DNA from: Dicyema japonicum
Lineage: Eukaryota > Dicyemida > Rhombozoa > Dicyemidae
Length of the DNA stretch: 64,000 nucleotides
Direction of reading: 5' to 3'
Assembly (NCBI GenBank): GCA_011109175.1
Contig: RDEW01000030.1
Location: 366,094 to 430,093 of the forward strand
Every line of letters begins with the position of its first letter. The first letter of the stretch is position 1. The translations under genes were made by a program, and so were the position numbers. Shown piece by piece: positions 24,340-35,319 of the stretch. Below the pieces are notes generated by a model. The model did not search any database. It was not told where the DNA came from and saw only the letters and a list, made by a program, of their open reading frames with translations.

Positions 24340-24830
24340 GTTTTAGAATCTGAAACCATCTAAGAAATAGCCGAATTCCACTAATCCGATACTACCAATA
24401 AAGGAGAAGGCAACATTTAATTTGTTAGAGCTCGCAGTCAGTTTTTGGAAGATTGAAACTTTATAATGAAATAGGGGTTACTCATAGAATTGTAATTCAA
24501 AAGTCTTCCGCCCAAAAACGGATGAAGGAAGGCAATGATAACCTTAAAGTAATTAATGAATCAAACATCAAGGACGAGAAGTGTGCAATTCATATCAACC
24601 ATGTTGGTCCCTTTTTCGCTTAGTAAACATTCCAGTAAGTGGATTTAATAAATACAGTAAACCCCCATTAATCCGAATTTTTTTGATGAGTAAGCAAAAT
24701 TTTACTAAGATTCCATTAACATCATTAAATGGTTTCTGTATGCTTTCATCGCTAATTGTGGGTAGATCAACAGATTACGTCATTCGCTATAGCTTTTCTA
24801 TTTGGATGTCTTCTCTATGATCTATAATAG
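24340..24830 (+). pseudogene. Probable Tigger/pogo remnant
   Basis: A block CCCCCATTAATCCGAA at 24662-24677 resembles pogo/Tigger terminal repeats (ACCC...TTAATCCGA). About 120-290 bases before it, short frames (RLYNEIGVTHRIVIQKSS, AQKRMKEGND) resemble the first helix-turn-helix of Tigger proteins. The match is short, with frameshifts, so the call is tentative. Confidence 0.35.
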
Positions 24831-24839
24831 ATGCTCATC

Positions 24840-25190
24840 CACTCCTATTTTTTAAAGCGCCATATAATTGAACGAAATGCCACGTCCTGTCTAATTTCTC
24901 GTACATGGTGACGTTCCTAAATTCGCATTCTATTTGGGGACCTATTACGAAAATCTCTGACCTCTAAACTAGTTTTGTTACGAATCCGACCAAGAAGTCT
25001 TAACACTAAGTGGGTTGCCGAGTTACCTATGTGAAGGTATCCAAATCCGTCTTGAAGAAAAACACCCCGATCGAGTTTCGAGAAGACAGATCTAGAAGGT
25101 GGTGAGATCACTGGCAGACCAAAAGTCCGGGAGTTGCTAGAAATCTAGATCACTTAATTGGTTGGTTTTGACACCTTTTTTCTTGATGGC
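24840..25190 (+). mobile_element. LINE-A-related 3' fragment
   Basis: The segment ends with GGTGAGATCACTGGCAGACC, AAAAGTCCGGGAGTTGCTAG and GATCACTTAATTGG. The minus strand of 55070-55250 repeats this arrangement (GTCCGGGAGTTGCTAGAAGC, GATCACTTGG). The reading VRELLE is the conserved LINE-A C-terminus. Upstream bases are the eroded C-terminal coding region. Confidence 0.6.
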
Positions 25191-26069
25191 CCAGGAGTCC
25201 TTTAGATAAAACAGAGTAGGATATTGAGTGGAGGGAGTTCAAGCTTTCAGAGAAGAGGTCTCCTTTATAATCTGATGTGGATATGTACCTCTAAAGGCAT
25301 GCTGGACAATAAGTTGAAATTGCACTTCGACTTCCTCATACCGAAAATTGGAGTTTATACCTTGTGCAACGATTAAAGACCATCACCCATTTCACAGAGG
25401 ATCGCCTCCTGATTGTCTTCGAGGTGACGTTAGGTCATTTTTATTGACAGTTCCACTTGCTAAGCTGATCATAAATCTCTTCTAAGCAACTAGAAATCAT
25501 CCTTAAACCACGTGTCATGGGTACTCTAGCATTGAAATTAAAAAAATTCTTAAATAAGAATTAATTAAAAATATTGAATAGTAAAATTTTAAATTATCAG
25601 CCATAAACAGGTTTCTTTGTATAACTAAGAAAGAGAGTTCCACCAACAGCGAAACACTGGCAAATAAATGTTAAATATTACATCAAAGAGATCCCCGATG
25701 AGAGAATATGGAGAAGGTGCAAATGAGTTATTGACGTACAATTGCTCAGAATTAATATAATATTACTAGTTGATCACATGGAGGGACTTTTAGTGCGGTC
25801 CTCAACATCTGGATCAGACTTTTGACAGTGTCATCGGCATTGGTTTGGCATTGCTCATTCTTAAGCATCGGAAGGTCCTTGGTCAAGGATCTGCATACAA
25901 GGTTAACTGGCTTGATTATATATGCTCTAACCTTTTCTATGCTCAGTTTTCAACAGGTCAGCATCCGAAGCCATAAACGCACAAAAGCTTATTCAATTTT
26001 GTAATTTTAAAATAATTTTGTTTTTATAGCTAATATTTTAAGGTTCCGAGTTATTTAATTTTATTTAAT
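25191..26069. other. No recognised feature
   Basis: AT-rich DNA. A 60-codon open stretch (25822-26004) has no family resemblance. No repeat assignment is possible by eye. Confidence 0.3.
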
Positions 26070-26200
26070 TGTTAGATTGGCTGTGCGTTCGATTGCCACG
26101 CCGCTACCTACTTGGCCGGGAGATTCCTTTCAGTTCTTTGCTTCTTTTAATTAATAAGGAGTGTCATATGATTCATCTGATGCTTGGAAAGGATGCTCGA
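26070..26200 (+). mobile_element. SINE-3 fragment
   Basis: A tRNA-like GTTAGATTGGCTGTGCGTTC with B-box-like CGTTCGATTGCC (about 26073-26098) is followed by GGAGTGTCATATGATTCATC, the start of the SINE-3 body (GAGTGTCGTCATGTGATCC in the better copy). The rest of the body is lost. Confidence 0.45.
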
Positions 26201-26539
26201 GAACCTTGTTTTCTTGAATGACCCCAAAATTCACAAAGAACGGCATTAAGGACCAGCGATGCCTGTCATCCCCAGAGATTCAAGAAGAACTACAGTCAGG
26301 AGATTAAAAAACTGCAGGTAGGTTGGTCTGGTTTTTTCAGTTTCGTTACCAAGGAACTGGCTTGTATACCTAATCATCATTTTACTGTGTCAAGCGAACT
26401 CTGCGTGTCTCATCCGGAGGATACTCTACAATCTACTGCCTGTGGAGTATGTCCTGGGTAGATTAGCGTTTTCAGATTTAATGCTCCTCAGAATCAATTC
26501 ATTGTACAGCTCAACTCTTTGAATGGTGGTAGTTAAAAT

Positions 26540-27090
26540 TTAATCTTCACTCACGGAAGCTTCACCAGTAGATGAGGATCCGTATTCCCCTGCATTTGTA
26601 AGGAAACTCAGTTCGCCAATCAAAGTCAGTCGGCAGTCCAGAAGATCTTTTCTTCAATCGATTTCCTACGCAAACATAAGAAAGGTGCTTCCGGCAGTGG
26701 CGGACGCGATGGAGGACAGAGACATAAGATTACACGCATAAACTAATGGAGGCACTGAAACAATTCCTGGATACTGTTCCAGGAATGTGAAGAGACCAGA
26801 TGGGATGACCATTTTTCCATTTTCGCATGGAAGATTTCTTATGTGGGATGTGGCATGCGTTTCCCCATTCACTGCTTTGCGTTTTCCGTTGAAAATTCAT
26901 TCTGTTTACCCAAATCCCCTACCAAAAGGAGAAAATTGAAGAAATAATCAACCTTTGAAGATATTTTCCTCTTTCAGGAATTATCAGTGAAATCGGGAAT
27001 GCGATTACGACCCACTCAGAAACACAGACGAAAGGAGATAGTTTTCACGATATCTGGGAGTTGGTATGTTTGCGGCAATGAGTTTGGATT
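26540..27090 (+). pseudogene. LINE-C C-terminal fragment
   Basis: One frame reads RPDGMTIFPFSHGRFLMWDV (from about 26791), matching the probable nuclease motif of LINE-C (RPDGLTIFPFTEGKSLVWDC at 35.7 kb). Further on, SGIISEIGNAITTHSE near 26980 fits the post-nuclease region (ETSG...SFLKEIGGKL). Frameshifts throughout. Confidence 0.7.
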
Positions 27091-27544
27091 TTTATCATAT
27101 TTGTAGGGGTAAAAGTATTAATGCACGTGACATTCCATACGAGAGAGTATCCTTTGGCAAATGAGAAGATTGTTATCCTGTCTGCTCACCTCCCATGTCC
27201 TTGATAAAGTTCAATGATGGAAAAGAACTCTGGAGTTTCTTGACCACGTTTAATGATAACACTTAGGGTCATAAAACTGGGAAATCTTCCTGGATTTTAC
27301 CTGCAAAAGTGGTGGATCCCTTTCCAATCAATCATCACATCGGCATCGGTGAGCCTCGCAAACATCCTAACTAAAGTGATATAATGCGCTCTCATTGTCG
27401 AGCCAAGTCCCGACGCTAGGATGCCTAACAAAAGTCATCCACCAACAACCACTATCATTCATGGATGCCTAACAAAAACAAGTCAGGCGTTGTGGGTTGA
27501 GATTTTTCCTGAACTCAAAAAGTGTGAAGTGATTGGTATTTCGT

Positions 27545-27980
27545 CTCAAAACCTCTGAAAATGTTCGTAGTTTAATTGGCCCATAAGAAGAAAGCTTTCT
27601 GGCTGAACGTCGTGGTTCGAATCCGAAAGATGGAGTTTTCAGCGAAGATCAATTCTTGTCAAACAGATCCCACCAGTGAAGCGAAGAGTTCTTCTGGCAC
27701 GACACAGTAGTTGAAAGAGATCTTCCTACCATCTCCCTGATCAAATCCTCTGATGAAGATAAATTATGAAAACTATTCTGCCGAAGAATGAAGTGATGTC
27801 CGCGACGAAAGCGGAAGAGGGCGTATCTACTTCTCCACCTTCCCTTCGGAAGCGGAAGCCTGCAATGTACTATTGGAAGATGGATTTGGTCGGAACAACC
27901 AGATGTTCTCCTTGGGTTCCTTATGGCTGTATGTGCTGGGCTTACCAAAGATTGTAAGCCTGGGGTTAATAATAATAATA
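27545..27980 (+). mobile_element. SINE-2 copy, most complete
   Basis: An A-box-like TAGTTTAATTGG (27568-27579) and a strong B-box GGTTCGAATCC (27614-27624) give a tRNA-like head of about 80 bases. The body is shared with 7590-8020. The 3' end has GTGCTGGGCTTACCAAAGATTG, a weakened hairpin, and GGGGTTAATAATAATAATAA as tail. Apparent open frames through it are not protein-coding. Confidence 0.85.
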
Positions 27981-28469
27981 ATGAAAGAGGAGAGCGAAGT
28001 GTCGACCGCAAATCTGAGACCAAGGCTACTACCAAAAATTGCGAGTTTGGACTGCTTGTAGTCTAGATCGAGCCAGGCATTGAGGACATCCTCCACTAAC
28101 GACTTTAGAGTTGATTTGACGTTTACGATTTCCCAGTGCCTGAAGGCAATTGAGCATCTCAGAACTAGAGTAACATAGAAACGAAAAACAATTTTTCAAC
28201 AAAAAGAACACCACGTGGGAAACGAGGATCCTCAGCCTCTTGGACAAAGAGCGTAGAGAGAATCCTTCGAGGAAAAAGCACTCTTTAGACCTTCATTGCC
28301 AAAACAACTCCCGAGAAAAGACAATTATTTGCACCGTGATCTGATTCTTTGAAAACTCTGGCGACGAAAACAAAATCTACGTCTTCCAGTTATTAACGAT
28401 CAAACAACGACCCCTCAAAGACAGGAAAATGACATCGGAGGTCTTCCAAAATGGGGCCTCAGATTGTAG
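27981..28469. other. Unclassified, possibly eroded LINE
   Basis: A 72-codon minus-strand open stretch (28029-28247) has no clear match. The position between SINE-2 and a LINE-C fragment suggests eroded LINE-C, but I cannot show it. Confidence 0.25.
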
Positions 28470-28840
28470 CGTCATTCTATGTCTCGGGAGTCCAGGAGAT
28501 TAAGCTTCAAAGAGGCAATCCCGTGTACACTGTTAAAGGTGTTGAAGATATCCGGTTTAACAGCAATAAAGTTTCCATTAGGGTCCTTGGAATCAAAGAA
28601 AAATCTTGTTGAATGGATGCCAGCTTCGTAACCATTTCTGACGCCTATTCCAATCTGCACGAGTGACAACTTTGAGACGAGCCGAGGACTAACACGTTTT
28701 GGAGTAATTTCCAGCAATCAAACAAATTCCTCAATCGGGGTGCTGAACGTTTGAAGGTTCCCTCCTGTGCCACACCAGATATATCAGATAGATCTCTGGG
28801 ATCGCATTTTTCAGTAAATACTTTCTTGTTATCCACCAGT
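28470..28840 (-). pseudogene. LINE-C reverse transcriptase fragment
   Basis: The minus strand reads QIGIGVRNGYEAGIHSTRFF and NFIAVKPDIFNTFNSVHG, the pattern of motif A and its upstream block in this RT group (QLGxGVxxGxEAAxH...VKxDFxNAFNSV). The catalytic Asp (KPD) is kept. It is the only fragment here showing this part of LINE-C; the other copies start at or after the YLDD motif. Confidence 0.7.
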
Positions 28841-30210
28841 TTCCTTCACTTGAAAGGACTGGGGGTAAATAAATATAGGGCTTTGGTAAGAGAATCAGCC
28901 TATCTGATAAATGTTACAACCATCTAGTAAATCAACATTTTTTCATTAAAAGAAAACATATTCAGTTGAAATTTCACGAAACAAATTATTTTAGTTAATT
29001 CTCGGTTTTTTGTTTGTCAAAGTTCTCCACTGAAACAATCTTTTGGGACATTAAACCCAATCTCATCAAAAAATGAGCGACTTATCTTCATAGTCTAGTT
29101 ATAGTCAAAGAATCAGATTTTCATAAGCTTTCAATCCTAAGAAATCCCCGTATTGAACTTATCTCGGGTCTCCTAACAAATGGGTCAGAATCCTATAACT
29201 CAACATTGATGGATTACATCTTTCAAAACACCACAGTGAAAATTCTTTTAAAAATCTTGGGAAAGTTACTCAAACGGCCACCTAAAGAATGTCGAACCCT
29301 CTTATAAGAGCAACTCATCAGAACGACGCTTAATTATGCATTCCCGATAGCATCATTATTTTAATTCTTTAATTGGAGTGTACCATCCATCCTGCTATTG
29401 AAAGTTTATCGACATTTTGAATCAAGAACAATGCTTAAGAATTCAACGCACTTTAAGTGTTTTGACATTATTGATCAGTTAAAAAGCAAAGCCCATTATT
29501 TAGAAATTGACAACGTTTTTGTCAGTCAATTTTTGTTCATTAAGAGATTGTATGCTTTTGGTGGTGTAACTTATTTCACTATTTACCCCCGAATTACCAG
29601 CAATAAATTCACCGCCATGAACTTATCGGTTACTCCAACAATCACTTGATCCTAACCGCCAAACCTTTCCACCACTAAAATCCACTAACCTCAGTGACTT
29701 CCGAAAAGTACTCCGGAAAATTTCACCTCCGTTAAAAAACCGAACTTGTACTGAAAAAATAAACGACTTAGTGTTCATGCATATCATATGGGTTCTTGAA
29801 GACAATAAAGTCAAGATTGCGACCTCCTAAGCTCACAGCTTCAGAATTGCCGTCAGAGAGGAACTCGTACTCCAACAGTGTGGACATATGGAAGGAAAGT
29901 TCTAGATCTATTTACTATCAGGACTCGACGTGAAAAGGAAAAATCTCAGGGAGTGACCTGGTTTGGTGGCGTGTTTCTTAATAATCGTTAGTTCAATCTA
30001 AGCAATAATAATCAATCTAAGCAATAATAGACACTGATTGATGTGAAATAATACTTAATTATAAGCCAAAAGGTAACTAATAAATGGTGTTTTTGCTAAT
30101 TCCCCAAGAGGCGAATCCGAGATTGGGTCGACAAATTATTCATAAAAATATGAAAACAAGTAATTTAATTAAAATTAAGTAACCAAAAAACTAAACGGAT
30201 TAATTACTAA
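28841..30210. other. Intergenic, with possible LINE debris
   Basis: Near 29300 the phrase IRTTLNYAFPIAS resembles a LINE-A thumb region, but the match is short. Open stretches at 29398-29649 (+) and 29623-29814 (-) have no recognisable family. The rest is AT-rich, and TCAATCTAAGCAATAATA repeats twice near 29995-30025. Confidence 0.3.
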
Positions 30211-33200
30211 TTAAAGGTTTTCAACAAAGTATCTCATCAAAGAAGCAGCAGAAAGAGCTGCATACGGTTGCCACAACTCATTTTCAGTACCATCCGTGTA
30301 ATCAGATATTCCATGAATAAACATAAAACTGTCGACACAATTCCCATGAATTGATTCAGTCACCTGGTCATATTCAGCATTAAATGCAATAACTTTTGAT
30401 CTGAATGGTTCAAAATCATCATTACCTTTCAACAAACTGCTCCTTCAAATTTTCTATTTTGTGTAAATGTCTTCCAGCTCCGATTGTACCCAGCAACATG
30501 CGAGGTCTTCCCTCAAACTCCTTAGGTAAGACGGATTCCCTAACTCCCCGTTTCTGAGACAACGGGTCCGTCATTTGGGCAGGGCGGTGGAAATCCTGAG
30601 AAGATATATCGTCAGAAAGTGCTGTCTGCCCTTCAGAGATGTATTCTTCCCACGGAAACACAGACAAATCCTTAGTATTCTCGTACACCTTCTTAACCAC
30701 AGAATGCAACTCCTAAGACATAAACAAATCATATACGGGATCCAGGCAATTCCAGCGTTTTACAGTGTAGGTCACAGTTGACTCCCCAATATCTTCCAGT
30801 TCGCCTCTGGGGAAGTTGAAATTTGTAGCCATGAAATATATCGAGTTCTCCTCACCAGGAAATGAGACAACTACGTCCCCCAGCCTAACGTGGCGGGTGA
30901 CATCGGAGGTCTCAACTACTCCTCCACCCAAACCAAGGATCACCACGTGCTCTATTCGTGGAAAAGTCCCCAACAATCTAGTCGTTGCATTCCCCGTAGA
31001 AATAGCCGAAGCCTGAGAGTATCCATGAGAGAACTTTGTAGCAACAACTCTCCGATTGCCAATGTTCCCCAACGTATAAACAGAGGAATCACCTAAACTC
31101 ACAAAACAGAACAACCTCCAAGCTTGTACTTAAAGTAGGTAGTGATATTCGTCATCATCAAGTCTGTGGCGACCTTCACACAGTAATCCGAGGTCAGAAT
31201 AGCTATTGTAGGTTCCAATGCATTTTGGACTTCCCCCTTGTTAAGCGAATTTTCTGAAGATTACAACATATATTAACCGATAAGACTGGCACTTCTGATA
31301 TAAACGTTTTTATCCACCTCAGTCACCTGTTTCTGGTCCATCAGTGTCCTCAGAATCAAGAGTATATTTCCCTCACTCAGTTTGCTCTCCCTGGGGTAAG
31401 AACATTAACAAACTTGCACAAATCACGAATGGCGAGGCTGTTAGGATAAGCAGCTTCCAGAACTTTCAAAACCTGCTCATAATCGTTATCCGTCAGCTCA
31501 AATTGCTGATTATAGTAAAATTTTCCATTATCTTCGTAAAGACTCCGCTCATCCACAAGCTGGTGGATATCACTTGGTGTGATTAGCAGCTTGCAGGTAC
31601 TGAAATCACCATAAAAGACAACTTTTGAATTTCCTGCAAGGTCTGCCCGCTTGGATAAGCTTCAGCCAGCTGTTTGATAACAGACTTGCGGAGTACTGAG
31701 AATTTGGACGCTTTACGACCTGCTGTTAGAAGATACTGCAAACCTGAAACGGAAGGAGAGTAAAAGTAAAGTTTTCCGAATAATTCAACCGAACTTTGTT
31801 CATCTGTGAGATATCTGAGTATCTCTTTCACCAGGGGATGGGACTGAATGCCAACACGTGTGCAAATTTCTCCAAGGACCATTCCATTTGGATATACGCT
31901 ACTTAGCAGGGATATGATTTCCTCACAGTCGTCTAAGATAAGGGAAATTAGTGCCTTCAAAGTTTCTAGAGAAATATTTGTCGTCCTTAGCCATCACGAA
32001 GCAACGGTAAGTCAAGTTTGATAGAGCTTTCCTTACTATAGCTTCACTTAATCGGCATTTTCTAGCATATTGACTAACAATTACAAGGCAATGTCCCTTA
32101 TGGTTAGTCCTGATGGAGAAACTCCTTCCAAGGAACGGAGAACTTGTCCAATATCAGAATCAGTGCAACGCTGTTCTAAAAGTAACAGCAGCAGCCAAAC
32201 CATCAGAATCCTGACTCTTGTAATACAAATTGTTGGCGGTAGTGGCTTTTTTGGCAGCTACCAGATCTCTTAAGATGAACCAAACTCTCTCAGAGTTAAA
32301 CTGGGGACAAAGTCTGTTGAATTAACGTTACCACAATACTCGGATATTTTCTCCAAATCGAGTCCCCGTTGTCTGCTCAATGAAGCTAAAACAGCCGAAC
32401 AGTCTACATCTGAATGTAATGACTGCAATGACAAACCTGGAATGGACTGTTTGGTGTAATAGCCGTTCCTGAAGACAAGGAGTCCCGTGTCAACCAAATA
32501 ATTAAGAACCGTAGAGGAGGTTTCCAAGTCAATGTCAACAAGACTGAAGTAAAAGAACAAGTAAACCCAGAAATTTCAGAAGCGGAGTTGCCACTTGGGT
32601 TTATCTTGGCCGATGAAACCGCGTCGTAAACTCTGACCACAGTAACGTGCGGAATTTCCTCGACTGAAAATATCACCAAATTATACTGGAAACTGTCTTT
32701 TTGACAGGGAAATATTTGCTCCCACGTCTAAAGGCGAGTTTATCATCTGTTAGTGTTGAGACAACCAGATTCGTGTAAAAAACGTTTTCTTCAATTTTTC
32801 TAAGATCAAATTTTTATCAATACGTTGCCAAATCTCTCAATTCAATCCATTTTCACTTTTTTGTATAACCTTCAAAGCCCTTTCCCGCAATTTATCGGAA
32901 ATCTCCCTCACAGCGTATACTCCCGGGGATTTGCTGACTAAATCGCCAGAAATTAGCATATTCGACAGCACGGCAGCTATTCTCTCCTCGGAAATCTTGG
33001 TTGCTTCAGACAATGTCTTAGTTTGGATTGTCCCTGAGTAGTTCTTCAGCAAAATTTCTCTCACAGCATGTTCATCTCCCTCAGTGGTGAAGTATTTGTC
33101 ATCCACGTTAACCACATCACCCTTTTCTTCAAGCAAATTGAGGGAAGAAACGACCACAATTTCAGCCCAAGTTGCTCATTCTGCTGTAAACCACACAAAA

Positions 33201-34569
33201 TACCTAATGATTTGATCACTATCGACTCCATTGTTGCTTCTAATGATTTTGTACACCAACTCTATTTCATGATCCTCAAGACGACGAATATAGAACAGCC
33301 CGTCTTTCAGCAGTACGTACCCTTGGGAGACCAAATAATCCATCAAGGATGTAATATCGTGTTTACAAATCTTTCTGAAATAGAATAGGAATTCATATAC
33401 TCAGAGATTTCGCCCATCGACATTCCATTGGGGTGAACACCCTCCAAAAGCTCTAAAACAGACTCAATTTCTTGGTCGTTAGGACAATATGATTGCGAGA
33501 GTGCATAATACAGGGTTTTATAGTACTCGATTCGGTTAGACTTCACGAGATCGCTAACAACCTGCTCTATTTCAGGCACAGTGTAATCCACGTGACTAGA
33601 ATATATTATAAATAAAAACTCTGCAAGTTCCGATAATGTGAGTCCATTTGGACGGTTGTTCTCCAGAACAGTTATAATATATTCGGATAAAGTTTCCTTG
33701 TCTACTTTGGAATTACCAGGCAAGCCCGATCTCAGAAGGTACCCATTCCCGACTTGATCAATAAGACTTTGGCTGAGTAAATCCCGTAGAGCATTAGTCA
33801 CCTCACTAAATTCAAATCCAACCGCTCTAAAATTTAAATTCAAATTATAACGCCGTAATTTCTTCTGCTGTTTGTGAGTAAGGAAAACAGTCCTCCAGGT
33901 GCTTCAAAACTGCCCTTCCAACCTCGTTATCTCAAATAAGCGTCAATTCTCACCAGCATCCATAAGAGGTTCGAATCCACAAAAAATGCTGCTGATTTCT
34001 GGATATCTGTGCTGCACAATTTTCATCATAGTGATAATAAATCCGCAGTAATCTGATCTAATCTTCCAAAGATACCTCTTTTAAAGATATCTGGATGTAG
34101 TAAATCATGGTGGAAGTCCAAAGCAGCAGATTTGCAGGATTCTTGAGAGAATCGGTCACGGAATTTGAATAATAGTCTCCGAACTTCCTGTAAAGATAAA
34201 AAACGGTCGTTAGTACAGTCCAGGATTTGTCAGTTTGCTGGTCAGTGACAGTGCAGACAACTTGAATTTGTAAAGCATTCTGAAACTCCCTAGTTACGTC
34301 ATCTGAAATAATTTATGTTTCAAACCAGTCAATGGTTTATTCACAATAAGTCCCAAATGTTCTCCCCCAGCATAGTGGAATACGTCGCGTTTATCGACGT
34401 TGTTTTTGTTGCGACGGGAAACCACAACTGCAAATTTACTGTCCCAGCGGTGAGACTCCAGAGTTATTACTTCTAAAAAAATTAGTAATGATTGGCAGCA
34501 ATAATGGCTGTATTTAATAATATCAATATATCGACGTGCTGGTGTATGAAAATTACCTTCTGGTTCCAT
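30211..34569 (-). CDS. Multi-winged-helix protein with C-terminal nucleoside-phosphorylase-like domain
   Basis: From ATG at 34569 an N-terminal region (ARRYIDIIKYSHYCCQSLLI) leads into a tandem series of about 60-80-residue winged-helix repeats, at least eight, each with a P-N/S-G turn: YIITVLENNRPNGLTLSELA, LELLEGVHPNGMSMGEISE, LSSVYPNGMVLGEICTR, QLAEAYPSGQTLQEIQKL, LRSLEGVSPSGLTIRDI, VLEAAYPNSLAIRDLC. The C-terminus (31.2-30.2 kb) is a phosphorylase-superfamily domain: AILTSDYCVKVATDLMM, DSSVYTLGNIGNRRVVATK, HVVILGLGGGVVE, VRLGDVVVSFP, LLGTIGAGRH and HGISDYTDGTENELWQPYAA. Introns of 20-26 nt join the exons, e.g. 23 nt before DSSVYTLG. One junction near 33190 is unresolved. The likely role is nucleoside or nucleotide-derivative binding or cleavage coupled to nucleic-acid or protein binding; I know no experimentally defined function. 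The exon count is approximate. Confidence 0.8.
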
Positions 34570-34749
34570 TCGTTAGTATCTCAACGTACAACAACAACGA
34601 GCAATTAATAAATGATTAAACGCACGAATCAATAAAAATAGCGCGATAAGGCGACTATATATTTATTGTCTTTATAGAGAGATCTTTATTTTATAGACAT
34701 TTTTAATATAAATAAATAAAATAATTTTATTATAATAACAAAAATTTAA
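34570..34749. promoter_or_regulatory. AT-rich region 5' of the winged-helix gene
   Basis: AT-rich sequence directly upstream of the ATG at 34569. It is the likely promoter by position only; no motif can be defended. Confidence 0.25.
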
Positions 34750-34990
34750 TTTTATAATACCCAGATAGCTTCGTGGTTATTGTTTCGCTTGTGTCGCGAA
34801 CGGATGTGGGTATGATTCTTAAATCATTTCCTAACCGTCAAAGGATTTCCTAGTGCTCGATAACTTATTCGAATACTGAGAGACACCATGTGATCATCTG
34901 TCCAAGGATGATTCCCAGTTCCTGGCCAGTATACAAAAATGATATAGAGGAGTTTTTGCGATCACAGATATGAATGGACATAATGCTTGG
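34750..34990 (+). mobile_element. SINE-3 copy, diverged
   Basis: A tRNA-like head contains an A-box-like TAGCTTCGTGG (34766-34776) and a weak B-box near 34810. The body starts CACCATGTGATCA and has a perfect hairpin ATCATC-TGTCCAAG-GATGAT (34892-34911), then CAGTTCCTGGCCAGTAT and AAAAATGAT, the same order of stems as the copy at 6501. The sequence of hairpin II differs, but the pairing is kept. Confidence 0.6.
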
Positions 34991-35319
34991 AAAGGATGCG
35001 GTTCATTTTGACAGTTAGCGATCCTAAACATCGCTTCAAAAACTCTTGGAAGCAACTCTGGATTCTCCATTGTCGTCGACCGCTAATTTCCCAGCCAATA
35101 TTGACTTGCGTGGTCAATGACCATTTTCCGTTCTTTCATGCGCAAGTTGACCAAAATCCAGGCAGCCGCCAACAGAGTCATCGGCTTCAATTCTTGATTC
35201 CTAGATTGTAATTACATCTTGTTTTGAAAAAAAAGTTTACTTTTAACTTGAAAATCAATCTTCAATTTAGATTATGTCATTTAAACAAAAATTTATTAAC
35301 AATAAAATATTATTTATTA

